DNA of 64,000 nucleotides from Roseicella frigidaeris. Its GTDB lineage: Bacteria; Pseudomonadota; Alphaproteobacteria; Acetobacterales; Acetobacteraceae. The stretch spans positions 186,001-250,000 of the forward strand of contig NZ_QLIX01000003.1 of assembly GCF_003258945.1 (NCBI RefSeq). The letters run 5' to 3'. A program made the position numbers and the translations under genes. Each line of letters starts with the position of its first letter. Position 1 is the stretch's first letter. Below are positions 29,762 through 38,189 of the stretch, one piece after another. Below the pieces are notes generated by a model, which worked only from the letters and a program-made list of their open reading frames with translations, was not told the DNA's origin and made no database searches.

Positions 29762-29869
29762 GTCGCGCCGTAAGGCGCGCCTTGTGACGCGATGCCGTAA
29801 GGCGCGCCTTGTGACGCGATGCCGTAAGGCGCGCCTTGCGGCGCGACGCCGACAGGCGCGCCTCGCGGC
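29762..29869. repeat. 27-bp tandem repeat array, four units, each with AAGGCGCGCCTT-type palindrome
   Basis: Units start at 29762, 29789, 29816 and 29843. Units 1-3 are nearly identical and share CCGTAAGGCGCGCCTTG; unit 4 has drifted (AAGG to CAGG, CCTT to CCTC). Each unit holds a 12-bp perfect or near-perfect palindrome. The array lies between two convergent genes and has no open frame with support. Spacerless units exclude a CRISPR array. Confidence 0.9.
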
Positions 29870-29908
29870 GCGACCCGCGACGCCGCCGGGCGGCGCCGCG
29901 GGGTGGGC

Positions 29909-30922
29909 TCAGCGGATGGCGATCGGGTTGATGATCGCCTGCACCGCGCCCTTCAGCCGCGGCTGGCCGAGCACGAAGAGGAACTCCTTCACCTGGTCGC
30001 GGGCCAGGCCGCGGGTGTCCATGACTTCCAGGATATGGACGCCGTTCTTCGCCAGCAGCACCTGGTGGCCTTCCCAGACGCGGTTGGGATTCTTGAAGGG
30101 CACCGCCTCGACGCCCCAGGTATCGGCGCCGACCGCCACCACGCCGAGGCCGGCGAGGAACTCCGCCGCGCCCACATCGATGCCCGGCTCGCCCTTGCCG
30201 AAGCGCGGCGCGTCGCGGTCGAGCATCTCGACCCAGCCGGTATGGATGAGGAACACGTCGCCCTGGCGCACCTCGACGCCCTGGTCGCGCATGGCGGCGC
30301 GCAGGTCGTCGGCGGTGATGATCTCGCCCTCCTCCAGCATCGGCTTGTTGCGGGCCTGCGCCATGTTCACCAGCACGCCGCGCGAGACCATGGGCGGGAT
30401 GCCCTCGACGCCGAGCTTCGTCACCCCCGTGGTGTGCATGAAGTCGGCGGCCTTGTTGCCGTTGTAGAAGGTGTTGTCGATGCCGAGATGCGCGAAGCTG
30501 TCGATCTGGCTGCCGACGCCGAGCCAGCCGGTGAACATGTCGTCCGCATAGGACATCTTGTTCTCGGAGGGCACGAGGCTGCCGGCGAACTGGTCCGGCA
30601 TCATCACCGTCACCGTGGCGAAGCGCGGCGGGAAGGCCGGGGTGTCGCGCCCGACCGGCACGCCGAGGGCATAGACCTGGCCGCGCGTCACCAGCTTCGC
30701 CGCCTCCAGCACCTTCTGCGGCGTCAGCAGGTTCATGGCGCCGATCTGGTCGTTGGCGCCGTATTTGGAGGGGTACCAGGCGCCGGCCGGGGCGGCGGCG
30801 GGCGGCGAGGCCGCCTGGGCCAGCAGCAGCGGCGCCGGCCCGTGGTCATGGCCATCATGGGCGCTGGCCGCGATCGGCAGCAGCGCCAGGGCGGCCGCGG
30901 CCGCCAGGCTGATCTTGCGCAT
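29909..30922 (-). CDS. Exported cyclase-family protein (kynurenine formamidase-like fold)
   Basis: This 337-residue protein has a Sec leader (MRKISLAAAAALALLPIAASA) followed by a His/Asp-rich patch (HDGHDHG) and then the cyclase fold. The family's metal motif HxGTHxDxxxH appears here as GVGSQIDSFAHLG, so the first two His are replaced by Gly and Gln while Asp and the last His remain. Other typical parts are VFLIHTGW, GIDVGAAEFLAGLGVVAVGAD and HQVLLAKNGVHILE. It may act on a cyclic amide or ester in the periplasm. It lies 83 bp behind the aminotransferase gene on the same strand. Confidence 0.82.
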   Translation of the reverse strand: MRKISLAAAAALALLPIAASAHDGHDHGPAPLLLAQAASPPAAAPAGAWYPSKYGANDQIGAMNLLTPQKVLEAAKLVTRGQVYALGVPVGRDTPAFPPRFATVTVMMPDQFAGSLVPSENKMSYADDMFTGWLGVGSQIDSFAHLGIDNTFYNGNKAADFMHTTGVTKLGVEGIPPMVSRGVLVNMAQARNKPMLEEGEIITADDLRAAMRDQGVEVRQGDVFLIHTGWVEMLDRDAPRFGKGEPGIDVGAAEFLAGLGVVAVGADTWGVEAVPFKNPNRVWEGHQVLLAKNGVHILEVMDTRGLARDQVKEFLFVLGQPRLKGAVQAIINPIAIR

Positions 30923-31005
30923 CGATGTTCCTCCCCGCGTCTTGCGACACGGGGAGGCTAGCCGCAGCGCCAGCGATCGGGAAAGCGAAGCTTTCGCGGC
31001 GCCGG

Positions 31006-32394
31006 CTATTCCGCCGCCAGCGCGCCCTTGTCCCGCAGCCCGGCCCAGGCGGCGTCCAGCCCGGCGCGGAACCGGGCGCACATCTCGCCGATCTCCGCCT
31101 CGGTGATGATCAGCGGCGGGGTGAAGGCGATGCGGTCGCCGATGGCGCGCACGATCAGCCCGGCCTTCTCGCAGGCCTCCTGCACCTTGAGCCCGGCCTT
31201 GGCGGCGGCCGGGAAGGGCGCCTTCGTCGCCTTGTCCGCCACCAGCTCGACCCCCGCGATCAGGCCGACGCCGCGCACATCGCCGACCAGCGGATGCTCG
31301 CGGAACTGCCCGAGCCCCTCGAGGAAGGCCGGGGAGACGCGCCGCACATGGCCGAGGATGTCGCGCTCCTCGTAGATCGCCAGCGTCTCGAGCGCGACGG
31401 CGCAGGCCACCGGATGGCCGCCATAGGTGAAGCCATGGCCGAAGCTGCCGTTGCGCCGGCTGCCCTCCAGCAGCGCGGCATGGATGCGGTCCGAGATCAG
31501 CAGCGCCGAGAGCGGCTGGTAGCTGGCGGTGAGCTGCTTGGCGCAGGTGAGCATGTCGGGGCGCATGCCATAGGTCTCGGAGCCCCAGAGATGGCCGGTG
31601 CGGCCGAAGCCGCAGATCACCTCGTCGGCGACGAGGAGGATGTCGTGCTTCTTCAGGATCGGCTGGATGCGGTCGAAATAGCCGCGCGGCGGGGTGATGG
31701 CGCCGCCGCCGCCCTGCACCGGCTCGGCGAAGAAGGCGGCGATAGTCTCGCCGCCCTCCCGCGCGATCAGCGCTTCCAGCTCGGCCGCCATGCGGGCGCT
31801 GAACTGCTCCTCGCTCTCCCCCGTCTCGCCGAAGCGGTAGTAATTGGGGTTCGAGACGTGCAGGAAGCGGTCGGTCAGCGGCAGGTCGAAATCCGCCTGC
31901 ATATGCGGCTGGCCGGAGAGCGAGGCGGTCGCCACCGTGTTGCCGTGATAGCCGCGGATGCGGCCGATGAGCTTCTTCTTCTGCGGCCGGCCGGTGACGT
32001 TGTTGTAGTACCAGATGAGCTTGATGGCGGCGTCGTTCGCCTCCGAGCCGCTGCACTGGAACAGCACGTGCTCCAGCCCCTCCGGCGCGATGGCGGCGAG
32101 CTTCTCGGCCAGCCGGACGCTCGGCTCGTGCCCCTTCTGGAAGAAGGTGTGGTAATAGGGCAGCGCCAGCATCTGGTCATGCGCCGCCTTGGCGAGCCGG
32201 CGCTCGGAGAAGCCGAGGCTGGCGCACCAGAGGCCGGCCATCGCCTCGATGTATTCCCGCCCCTCGGTGTCCCAGACCCGCACGCCCTCGCCGCGGCTGA
32301 TCAGCACCGCGCCCTCGCGGCCATGCGCGTCGAGGTCCGTCTGCTGGTGGACCATATGGGCGAGGTCGGCGGCGTGCAGGCTGTTCGGGCGCAT
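31006..32394 (-). CDS. Class III PLP-dependent aminotransferase
   Basis: The protein (462 residues) belongs to the omega-amino acid:pyruvate/acetylornithine-like class III family. It shows GLWCASLGFSERRLAKAA, FQCSGSEANDAAIKLIWYY (cofactor phosphate binding), FFAEPVQGGGGAITPP, ADEVICGFGRTG (Asp to the pyridine nitrogen) and the PLP lysine in CAKQLTASYQPLSA. The amino donor cannot be deduced. It is divergent from the TRAP binding-protein gene and upstream of the cyclase gene, suggesting an aminotransferase-cyclase transcription unit. Confidence 0.92.
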   Translation of the reverse strand: MRPNSLHAADLAHMVHQQTDLDAHGREGAVLISRGEGVRVWDTEGREYIEAMAGLWCASLGFSERRLAKAAHDQMLALPYYHTFFQKGHEPSVRLAEKLAAIAPEGLEHVLFQCSGSEANDAAIKLIWYYNNVTGRPQKKKLIGRIRGYHGNTVATASLSGQPHMQADFDLPLTDRFLHVSNPNYYRFGETGESEEQFSARMAAELEALIAREGGETIAAFFAEPVQGGGGAITPPRGYFDRIQPILKKHDILLVADEVICGFGRTGHLWGSETYGMRPDMLTCAKQLTASYQPLSALLISDRIHAALLEGSRRNGSFGHGFTYGGHPVACAVALETLAIYEERDILGHVRRVSPAFLEGLGQFREHPLVGDVRGVGLIAGVELVADKATKAPFPAAAKAGLKVQEACEKAGLIVRAIGDRIAFTPPLIITEAEIGEMCARFRAGLDAAWAGLRDKGALAAE

Positions 32395-32413
32395 CGGCGG
32401 GCTCCGGCAGGAT

Positions 32414-32490
32414 CGGACAATCGGCAGCGGATCGCTTTCGCTGCACCGCGTCAACCCGCGGCGAGGCGGCGGCGCGGGCAAAATTGTCCG
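32414..32490. promoter_or_regulatory. Inverted pair CGGACAAT ... ATTGTCCG in a divergent promoter region
   Basis: CGGACAAT (32414-32421) and ATTGTCCG (32483-32490) form an 8-bp perfect inverted repeat, 61 bp apart, between the aminotransferase (minus) and the TRAP binding-protein gene (plus). Paired half-sites like this could bind one dimeric regulator at each promoter. No experimental motif is known to me. Confidence 0.35.
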
Positions 32491-32575
32491 CGCCGGCGAT
32501 TCCGCTGGCCCGGCATCCGTCCTACCCTCGCCGCAGGGGGCACCGGAAGAGGCCCCGACGGGAAGGGACCGATCC

Positions 32576-33664
32576 ATGAACAGACGCAGGATGCTGCAGG
32601 CCGCGGCCTTGCCCGCGGCGGCAACGGGGCTCGCCTCGCCCGCGCTCGCCCAGGCGGCGCCGAAGGTGAGCTGGCGGCTCACCTCCAGCTTCCCGCGCAA
32701 CCTCGACACGCTCTACGGCGCGGCGACCAACCTCTCGCGCATGGTGAGCGAGGCGACGGACGGCAATTTCACCATCCGCATCTTCGCCCCCGGCGAGATC
32801 GTGCCGGCGCTGGAGGCGCGCGAGGCCACCTCGAAGGGCTTCGTCGAGAGCTGCTTCACCGCCTCCTCCTACTCGATCGGCACCGACCCGGCCTTCATGT
32901 TCGGCACGGTGCTGCTCTTCGGCCTGAACAGCCGGCAGCAGATGGCCTGGCTCTACGAGGCGGGCGGCAACGACAAGCTGAACAAGCTGCTCTACGAGAA
33001 GCACAACGTGCTCTGCTGGCCGCTGATCAGCACCGGCGCGCAGATGGGCGGCTGGTTCCGCAAGGAGATCCGCTCGCCCGAGGACCTGAAGGGGCTGAAA
33101 TTCCGCATCGGCGGCCTGGCCGGGCATGTCTTCCAGCGGCTCGGCAGCGTGCCGCAGCAGATCGCCGCCGGCGACATCTATCCCTCGCTCGAGCGCGGCA
33201 CCATCGACGCCGCCGAGTGGATCGGCCCGCATGACGACGAGAAGCTCGGCCTCTACAAGGTCGCGCCCTATTACTACTATCCCGGCTGGTGGGAGGGCAC
33301 CGGCATCCTCTCGCTCTTCGTCAACAAGGGGAAGTTCGAGGAGCTGCCGGCCGCCTATCGCAGCATCCTGCTGACGGCCGCCGCGGCCACCACCTCGCTC
33401 GGCCTGGCGAAATACGACGCGCTGAACCCGCAGGCCCTGAAGCGGCTGGTCGCGGCCGGCGCGCAGCTCCGCCCCTTCCCGCAGAGCGTGCTCGATGCCT
33501 GCTTCGACGAGACGGCGAAGATGCACGAGGAGTATGCGAAGGCCGATCCGGTCTATGCCGAGATCTACCGCGACATGAGCGCCTTCCGCCAGGATGGCTA
33601 CCAGTGGCTGCAGCTCTCGGAATACAGCTTCGACAGCTACCAGATCCGGCGCCTGCGGCGCTGA
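32576..33664 (+). CDS. TRAP transporter substrate-binding protein DctP-type (orphan)
   Basis: This 362-residue periplasmic binding protein has a twin-arginine-like leader (MNRRRMLQAAALPAAATG). Family stretches include WRLTSSFPRNLDTLYGAA, the EGLKFRIGGLAGHVFQRLG-like organic-acid-binding region (here KGLKFRIGGLAGHVFQRLG), and GTIDAAEWIGPHDDEKLGLY. The Arg in FRIGG typically binds a carboxylate. No dctQ/dctM permease genes lie within the window, so it is an orphan or works with a remote permease. Its divergent neighbours suggest an amino or keto acid ligand, which is inference. Confidence 0.9.
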   Translation: MNRRRMLQAAALPAAATGLASPALAQAAPKVSWRLTSSFPRNLDTLYGAATNLSRMVSEATDGNFTIRIFAPGEIVPALEAREATSKGFVESCFTASSYSIGTDPAFMFGTVLLFGLNSRQQMAWLYEAGGNDKLNKLLYEKHNVLCWPLISTGAQMGGWFRKEIRSPEDLKGLKFRIGGLAGHVFQRLGSVPQQIAAGDIYPSLERGTIDAAEWIGPHDDEKLGLYKVAPYYYYPGWWEGTGILSLFVNKGKFEELPAAYRSILLTAAAATTSLGLAKYDALNPQALKRLVAAGAQLRPFPQSVLDACFDETAKMHEEYAKADPVYAEIYRDMSAFRQDGYQWLQLSEYSFDSYQIRRLRR

Positions 33665-33697
33665 GGGCGGGCCGCGGCCGGCGCCGCCGGCCGCGGC

Positions 33698-34384
33698 CTA
33701 TATCTCCGACCAGCGGCGCAGCAGGTTGTGGTAGCTGGAGGTCAGGGCGAGGACGCTCGGGTGGTCGTCCGGCAGGGACTTGCGGACGCCGATGATCGCC
33801 ATGTCCATGTCGTAGAGGAAGGCGCGCTTGCCGTCGTCCTTCACCAGGGACTGGCTCCAGAAGAAGGAGGACCAGCGACTGCCGCGGGTGATCTCGTTCA
33901 CCCGGTGCAGGCTGGTGGCCGGATAGACCACCATGTCGCCCGCCGGCAGCTTCACCGCATGCGTCCCGTAGGTGTCCTCGACCACCAGCTCGCCGCCGTC
34001 ATAGCTGGCGGGGTCGGTGAGGAAGAGGGTCGAGGAGACATCGGCGCGCAGGCGGAAGCCGTTGGTGCCGGGCACGTAGCGGATGGCGTTGTCGACATGG
34101 GCGTCGAATTTCATGCCCTTGTCGTAGCGGTTGAACATGGGCGGATAGACGCGGAGCGGCAGGGCCGCCGAGGTGAAGAGCGGCGTGCGGCCGAGCGCCC
34201 GCAGGATGAGATCGCCGAGCTCGCGGCTGACCCGGCTGTCCTCCGGCACTTGCAGATTGAACTTCGCCTTGGCGGATTGCTCGCCCGCGGTCTGCCGCCC
34301 ATCCGCCCAGGCGGCGGCTTCGAGGGCACGGCGGCAATGCGCCACTTCCTCGGGCGAGAGCACCTGTCGGATCTGGATCAGCAT
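33698..34384 (-). CDS. piuC: PKHD-type Fe(II)/2-oxoglutarate hydroxylase PiuC
   Basis: This 228-residue dioxygenase matches the PiuC/YbiX family in length. The iron ligands are visible as HVDNAI (His-x-Asp) and the distal His in SLHRVNEI, with the 2-oxoglutarate Arg nearby ([10 protein letters not shown]). PiuC is regularly encoded beside a TonB siderophore receptor, as here, and is thought to modify or process iron-uptake components. The start is ATG 34384. Between it and the receptor gene lies a dispersed palindromic repeat, which may cut piuC expression relative to the receptor. Confidence 0.93.
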   Translation of the reverse strand: MLIQIRQVLSPEEVAHCRRALEAAAWADGRQTAGEQSAKAKFNLQVPEDSRVSRELGDLILRALGRTPLFTSAALPLRVYPPMFNRYDKGMKFDAHVDNAIRYVPGTNGFRLRADVSSTLFLTDPASYDGGELVVEDTYGTHAVKLPAGDMVVYPATSLHRVNEITRGSRWSSFFWSQSLVKDDGKRAFLYDMDMAIIGVRKSLPDDHPSVLALTSSYHNLLRRWSEI

Positions 34385-34463
34385 CCCATCCCCTCCGCAT
34401 GCCCGCCGGCCACCGGGCGGGGCCGTCCCGGCCCCGCTCGTCACAGCGCCCATCAGATCCGCC

Positions 34464-34532
34464 GCTGCCCGTTGCCCTGCCGCGGCTTCGCCGCGGCAGG
34501 CCGTGACGCAACTCGGGCAGAAGGGGACGCTC
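34464..34532. repeat. Dispersed palindromic repeat, copy 2
   Basis: This copy has the same 11-bp stem (CCTGCCGCGGC/GCCGCGGCAGG) and flanks as the element at 21524-21589, with only a few base changes (for example CGTTGC for CGTTGT). It sits directly after the TonB receptor stop and before piuC, inside a two-gene unit, where a hairpin could attenuate read-through or protect the upstream mRNA. Confidence 0.8.
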
Positions 34533-36809
34533 TTAGTATACGGCGGCGAGGCTGAACAGCACCGTGCGTCCCGCCGAGGGGTTGACGCGGTTGCCGAACA
34601 GCGCGTCGTAGTTCAGCTCGTTGGTGAGGTTGTAGCCGTTGACGGCCACGCGCCACTGCCGCCGCTCGCCGAAATTATGCGAGATCACCGCATCCAGGGT
34701 GAAATTCGCCGGGACCTCGGCGGTGTTGGCCGCATTCAGGAAGGCCTGGCTGCGATAGGTGATGCCGCCGCCCACCGTGAACTGGTAGGGCGTGTCGCGC
34801 ATCGCCTCATAGGTGGTCCAGAGCGCCGCCGCGTGCTTCGGCACGTACTGCACCCGCTTGCCGAGATTGGCCGCGGTGCTGGACTTCGTCGTTTCGCTGT
34901 CCATGTAGGTGTAGTTGGCGGTGAAGGCCCAGTCGCGGGTGATCGCGCCCGTCACGCCGACCTCGATGCCCTGGTTGCGCTGCTCGTCGCCCGACTGGGT
35001 GATGGTGCCCGAGATCGGGTCCGACACGAAGGCGTTGCCCTTCTCGATGCGGTAGAGCGCGCCATAGAGGCCAAGCCGGTTCTCGATGACGCCGACCTTG
35101 GCGCCCAGCTCGTAGATGGTGTTGGTCTCGGGCGAGAGGCCGCTGTTGCCGACGGTGAAGGTCGCCGGCTGGGTGGTGATGAAGGAGCCGGGCGGGCTGT
35201 GGGAGGTGGCGTAGGAGAAGTAGTAGGTCTGGGTCTTGGTCGGCTCGAAGACCAGGCTGGCGCGCGGATCGGCGAAGGTGTTGTTCGAGGAGATGATGGT
35301 CGTGGCGGCGCCGCTGCCATAGGTCTTGTAGTCGATGTCGTAGTTGCTGACGCGCACGCCGCCGATGACCGAGAGCTGCGGCGTCAGCCAGACCCGGTCG
35401 ATCAGGAAGCCGCCCAGGTAGCGCTGGTCGGTCTCGCGCACATTGGCGCCGGTCGCCGCCACCACGCTGAAGCCCGCGGCCGAATGGCTCGGATTGAACA
35501 GGCTGACGAAGGGCCGGGTGGCCGGGTTGTAGGCATAGCCCGTGCGCTCGTCGTGCTGGAGCCAGGCATCGAGCCCGAAGGTCGCCTCATGCCGCAGGAA
35601 GCCGGTGTGGAAGCGGGCGACCGCGGTGGTGACGTTCTGCAGCCCCCAGGTTTCCTGGTGGAAGGGGTTGCCGGCGGCGCTGGCCTGCACCGTGGGCACG
35701 GTGAGGGGGTTGTTGTCGAACAGGTACTGGGTGCAGTTGCCGGCGCCGGTCGAGGAGCAGCTCGTCGGCGAGGCTGCGAAGTTGCGCGTCACATAGCTGA
35801 AGCGGGTGTCGTTGGTCACCGTCAGCCAGTCATTCGGCACGTAGCGCAGCCGGGCGGTGAAGCGGTCCACCGTCACGTCATCGCGGTCGAGGTCCCAGCC
35901 ATACCAGTTCTTCCGGCTGACCCCGTATTCGGTGACCGGCTTGCCCACGGTCTGCCCCGGCGCGGTCACGATGGGCACGCCGTAATCGGGGATGCGCCGA
36001 TCCTCGAAATGCATGTAGTCGACGGTCAGCGAGACATTGGTCCCGAGGCCGAAGCCGATCGAGGGGGCGATGGCGAAGCGGCCGGACTCGATCTTGTCGC
36101 GGTCGACGACACGGTTGTACTGGCCCATCAGGTTCAACCGCACGGCGGTCGTCGAGTCGAGCTGCTGGTTGATGTCGACGGTGCCGCGATAGAGCGGGCC
36201 GAGGCCGCCGGTGATGCTGCCGCCGTAGCTGTTGCCGAGGAAGGGCGTCTTGGTGTTGATGTTGATGGCGCCGCCGATGTTGTTCTGGCCGAAGGTGGTC
36301 GCCGAGGGCCCCTTCATCACCGCGATGCTGTCGATGTTGAAGGCGTCGCGGGTGTAGGAGCCGAAGTCCTTCAGCCCATCGACATAGACGTCGTTCTGCG
36401 TGGCGAAGCCGCGGATGCGGAACTGGTCGCCGTTGACGCCGCCATTGCCCTCGCCGATGGAGGCGGTGATGCCGGGGACGTTGCGCAACGCCTGGTCGAG
36501 GGTGGTGACGTTCTGCTGTTCCAGGATCTCGCGCGGGATGATGTTGATGGTCTGCGGCGTCTCCTGCACCGTGCCGGGCATGCGGCTCAACCCGGTGCCG
36601 CGCTGCAGGGTGTTCGCCGGCTCCTGCGCTTGGACATCGAGCGTCGGCAATGCGATGGTGGGCGAGGAGGCGAAGGCCGGCGCCGTCTCGGCCTGGGCCA
36701 GCGCCGGGGGTGCCACTTGTGCCGACGCCGTGTCGGAGATTGCCATCACCAGCCCCATGCCAAGGGCGCTCGGCGAAGCCCCACACAGCAGCAGCGTCCG
36801 TCTCGACAT
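34533..36809 (-). CDS. TonB-dependent siderophore receptor (PiuA/Fiu/FhuE type)
   Basis: This is a 758-residue outer-membrane receptor. After the leader ([19 protein letters not shown] ... SAQ) comes a plug domain with [34 protein letters not shown] and [26 protein letters not shown] and [20 protein letters not shown] follow, then a long beta-barrel ending in Tyr (VLFSLAAVY). The plug wording is of the ferric-catecholate/hydroxamate TIGR01783 class. ATG 36809 follows GAGGACGG; ATG 36827 would add six residues. It is paired with piuC and preceded by a Fur-like site. Confidence 0.94.
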   Translation of the reverse strand: MSRRTLLLCGASPSALGMGLVMAISDTASAQVAPPALAQAETAPAFASSPTIALPTLDVQAQEPANTLQRGTGLSRMPGTVQETPQTINIIPREILEQQNVTTLDQALRNVPGITASIGEGNGGVNGDQFRIRGFATQNDVYVDGLKDFGSYTRDAFNIDSIAVMKGPSATTFGQNNIGGAININTKTPFLGNSYGGSITGGLGPLYRGTVDINQQLDSTTAVRLNLMGQYNRVVDRDKIESGRFAIAPSIGFGLGTNVSLTVDYMHFEDRRIPDYGVPIVTAPGQTVGKPVTEYGVSRKNWYGWDLDRDDVTVDRFTARLRYVPNDWLTVTNDTRFSYVTRNFAASPTSCSSTGAGNCTQYLFDNNPLTVPTVQASAAGNPFHQETWGLQNVTTAVARFHTGFLRHEATFGLDAWLQHDERTGYAYNPATRPFVSLFNPSHSAAGFSVVAATGANVRETDQRYLGGFLIDRVWLTPQLSVIGGVRVSNYDIDYKTYGSGAATTIISSNNTFADPRASLVFEPTKTQTYYFSYATSHSPPGSFITTQPATFTVGNSGLSPETNTIYELGAKVGVIENRLGLYGALYRIEKGNAFVSDPISGTITQSGDEQRNQGIEVGVTGAITRDWAFTANYTYMDSETTKSSTAANLGKRVQYVPKHAAALWTTYEAMRDTPYQFTVGGGITYRSQAFLNAANTAEVPANFTLDAVISHNFGERRQWRVAVNGYNLTNELNYDALFGNRVNPSAGRTVLFSLAAVY

Positions 36810-36831
36810 TCCGTCCTCACAAGGCATTCAA

Positions 36832-36852
36832 TGCGAGTGACTCTTAGTTGCA
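36832..36852 (-). promoter_or_regulatory. Putative Fur box upstream of the TonB receptor
   Basis: On the minus strand the stretch 36852-36832 begins TGCAACTAAGAG and ends TCACTCGCA, an imperfect palindrome. It resembles Fur operators of the TGCAAATGAGAATCATTCGCA kind, which I recall from alphaproteobacteria. It is centred about 33 bp before the receptor ATG at 36809, in an AT-rich patch that should contain the promoter. Confidence 0.5.
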
Positions 36853-36954
36853 TTGTGATACAGGGGCAATACGGGTCGGACACGTAATGCGTTTTGCGTA
36901 ACTCGCCTGTGGATTGAGGATGCGCGGCGCGGCCGCAGCCCAGGACCAAAGCCG

Positions 36955-36973
36955 ATGCTCGCGCTTCGAGCAT
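36955..36973. promoter_or_regulatory. Perfect inverted repeat ATGCTCG-CGCTT-CGAGCAT, operator-like
   Basis: This is a 7-bp perfect dyad with a 5-bp spacer, 63 bp before the start of the hydroxy-acid oxidase gene and divergent from the TonB receptor. Size and location fit an operator for a GntR/LysR-type regulator, but no regulator gene is adjacent. Confidence 0.4.
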
Positions 36974-37035
36974 CGAACCATCGTCATCCGATCGGGGCGT
37001 CCACCCGGTCGGGATCTGTTCTAGGTTCGGCGCCG

Positions 37036-38127
37036 ATGTACCACGCTCCCCCCATCCCGGCCGGCATCGTCTCCCTCGCCGATTACGAGGCCACGGCCCG
37101 GCCGCGGATCAGCGAGCCGGCCTGGGCCTACCTGTCCGGCGGCGCCGCGGACGAGCTGACGCTGCGCGCCAACCGCGAGGCCTTCGACCGGCTGCGGCTG
37201 CAAAGCCGCGTGCTGGCCGCGCTGCCGGCGCCGCATACGCGCCTCACCCTGTTCGGCCAGGAGCTCGACTTCCCGATCCTGCTGGCGCCGGTCGCCTTCC
37301 ACCGCCTGGTTCATCCCGAGGGCGAGCTGGCGGCGGCCTTCGGCGCCGCCGCCATCGGCGCCGCCATGGTCGTCAGCACCCAGGCGAGCCACAGCCTCGA
37401 GCAGATCGCCGGCGTCGCCAGGGCGCCGCTCTGGTTCCAGCTCTATGTGCAGCATGACCGCGGCTTCACCGAAGCGCTGGTCCGCCGCGCCGAGGCGGCC
37501 GGCTACCGCGCCCTGGTGGTGACGGCGGATGCCCCCGTCAGCCTGCGCAACCGCGAGCAGCGGGCCGGCTTCCGCCTGCCCCCGGGGGTCGAGGCGGTCA
37601 ATCTCCGCGGGTTGCCGCCGCCGCCGCCGACCCGCGCGGGCCCGGCGGAGAGCGAGGTCTTCCGCGGCCTGCTCGATGGCGCGGCAAGCTGGCGGGACAT
37701 CGCCTGGCTGCGCTCCCTCACCCGGCTGCCGGTGCTCCTCAAGGGCATCCTGGCGCCGGCGGATGCCAGGCGGGCGCTGGCGGAGGGGGTCGATGGCCTC
37801 ATCGTCTCGAACCATGGCGGCCGCAGCCTCGACACGCTGCCGGCGAGCATCGAGGCCCTGCCGCGGATCGCCGAGGCGGTGGCGGGCCAGGTGCCGCTGC
37901 TGCTCGATGGCGGCATCCGCCGCGGCACCGACGTGCTGAAGGCGCTCGCCCTCGGCGCCCGGGCGGTGCTCATCGGCCGCCCCTACCTCCACGCGCTGGC
38001 GGTGGGCGGGCCGGTGGGCGTGATCCATGCGCTGAAGATCCTGCGCACCGAGCTTGAGACCGCCATGGCGCTGACCGGGCGGCCGACGCTCGAGAGCATC
38101 GACCGCACGGTCCTCTGGGACGGATAG
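37036..38127 (+). CDS. FMN-dependent alpha-hydroxy acid oxidase/dehydrogenase (LldD/lactate oxidase family)
   Basis: This 363-residue protein has the TIM-barrel flavoprotein pattern of lactate dehydrogenase/oxidase and glycolate oxidase. It begins with AWAYLSGGAADELTLRANRE, then PILLAPVAFHRLVHPEGELA, the FMN/active-site LKGILAPADARRALAEG, and the catalytic His in GLIVSNHGGRSLDTLPAS. PLLLDGGIRRGTDVLKALAL and VLIGRPYLHALA bind FMN phosphate. No membrane insertion segment is seen, so an oxidase acting in the cytoplasm is more likely than the membrane-bound LldD. The substrate is not determined. Confidence 0.9.
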   Translation: MYHAPPIPAGIVSLADYEATARPRISEPAWAYLSGGAADELTLRANREAFDRLRLQSRVLAALPAPHTRLTLFGQELDFPILLAPVAFHRLVHPEGELAAAFGAAAIGAAMVVSTQASHSLEQIAGVARAPLWFQLYVQHDRGFTEALVRRAEAAGYRALVVTADAPVSLRNREQRAGFRLPPGVEAVNLRGLPPPPPTRAGPAESEVFRGLLDGAASWRDIAWLRSLTRLPVLLKGILAPADARRALAEGVDGLIVSNHGGRSLDTLPASIEALPRIAEAVAGQVPLLLDGGIRRGTDVLKALALGARAVLIGRPYLHALAVGGPVGVIHALKILRTELETAMALTGRPTLESIDRTVLWDG

Positions 38128-38189
38128 GGTCCAGGGGCACTCACTCAGGGACGCTCATTCAGGGGCCCACCCGGGGGTGGCCCGCCCCG

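Noticed and set aside
29762-29869. Possible small CRISPR array
   Set aside because: The 27-bp units adjoin directly with no spacers, and no cas genes are present.
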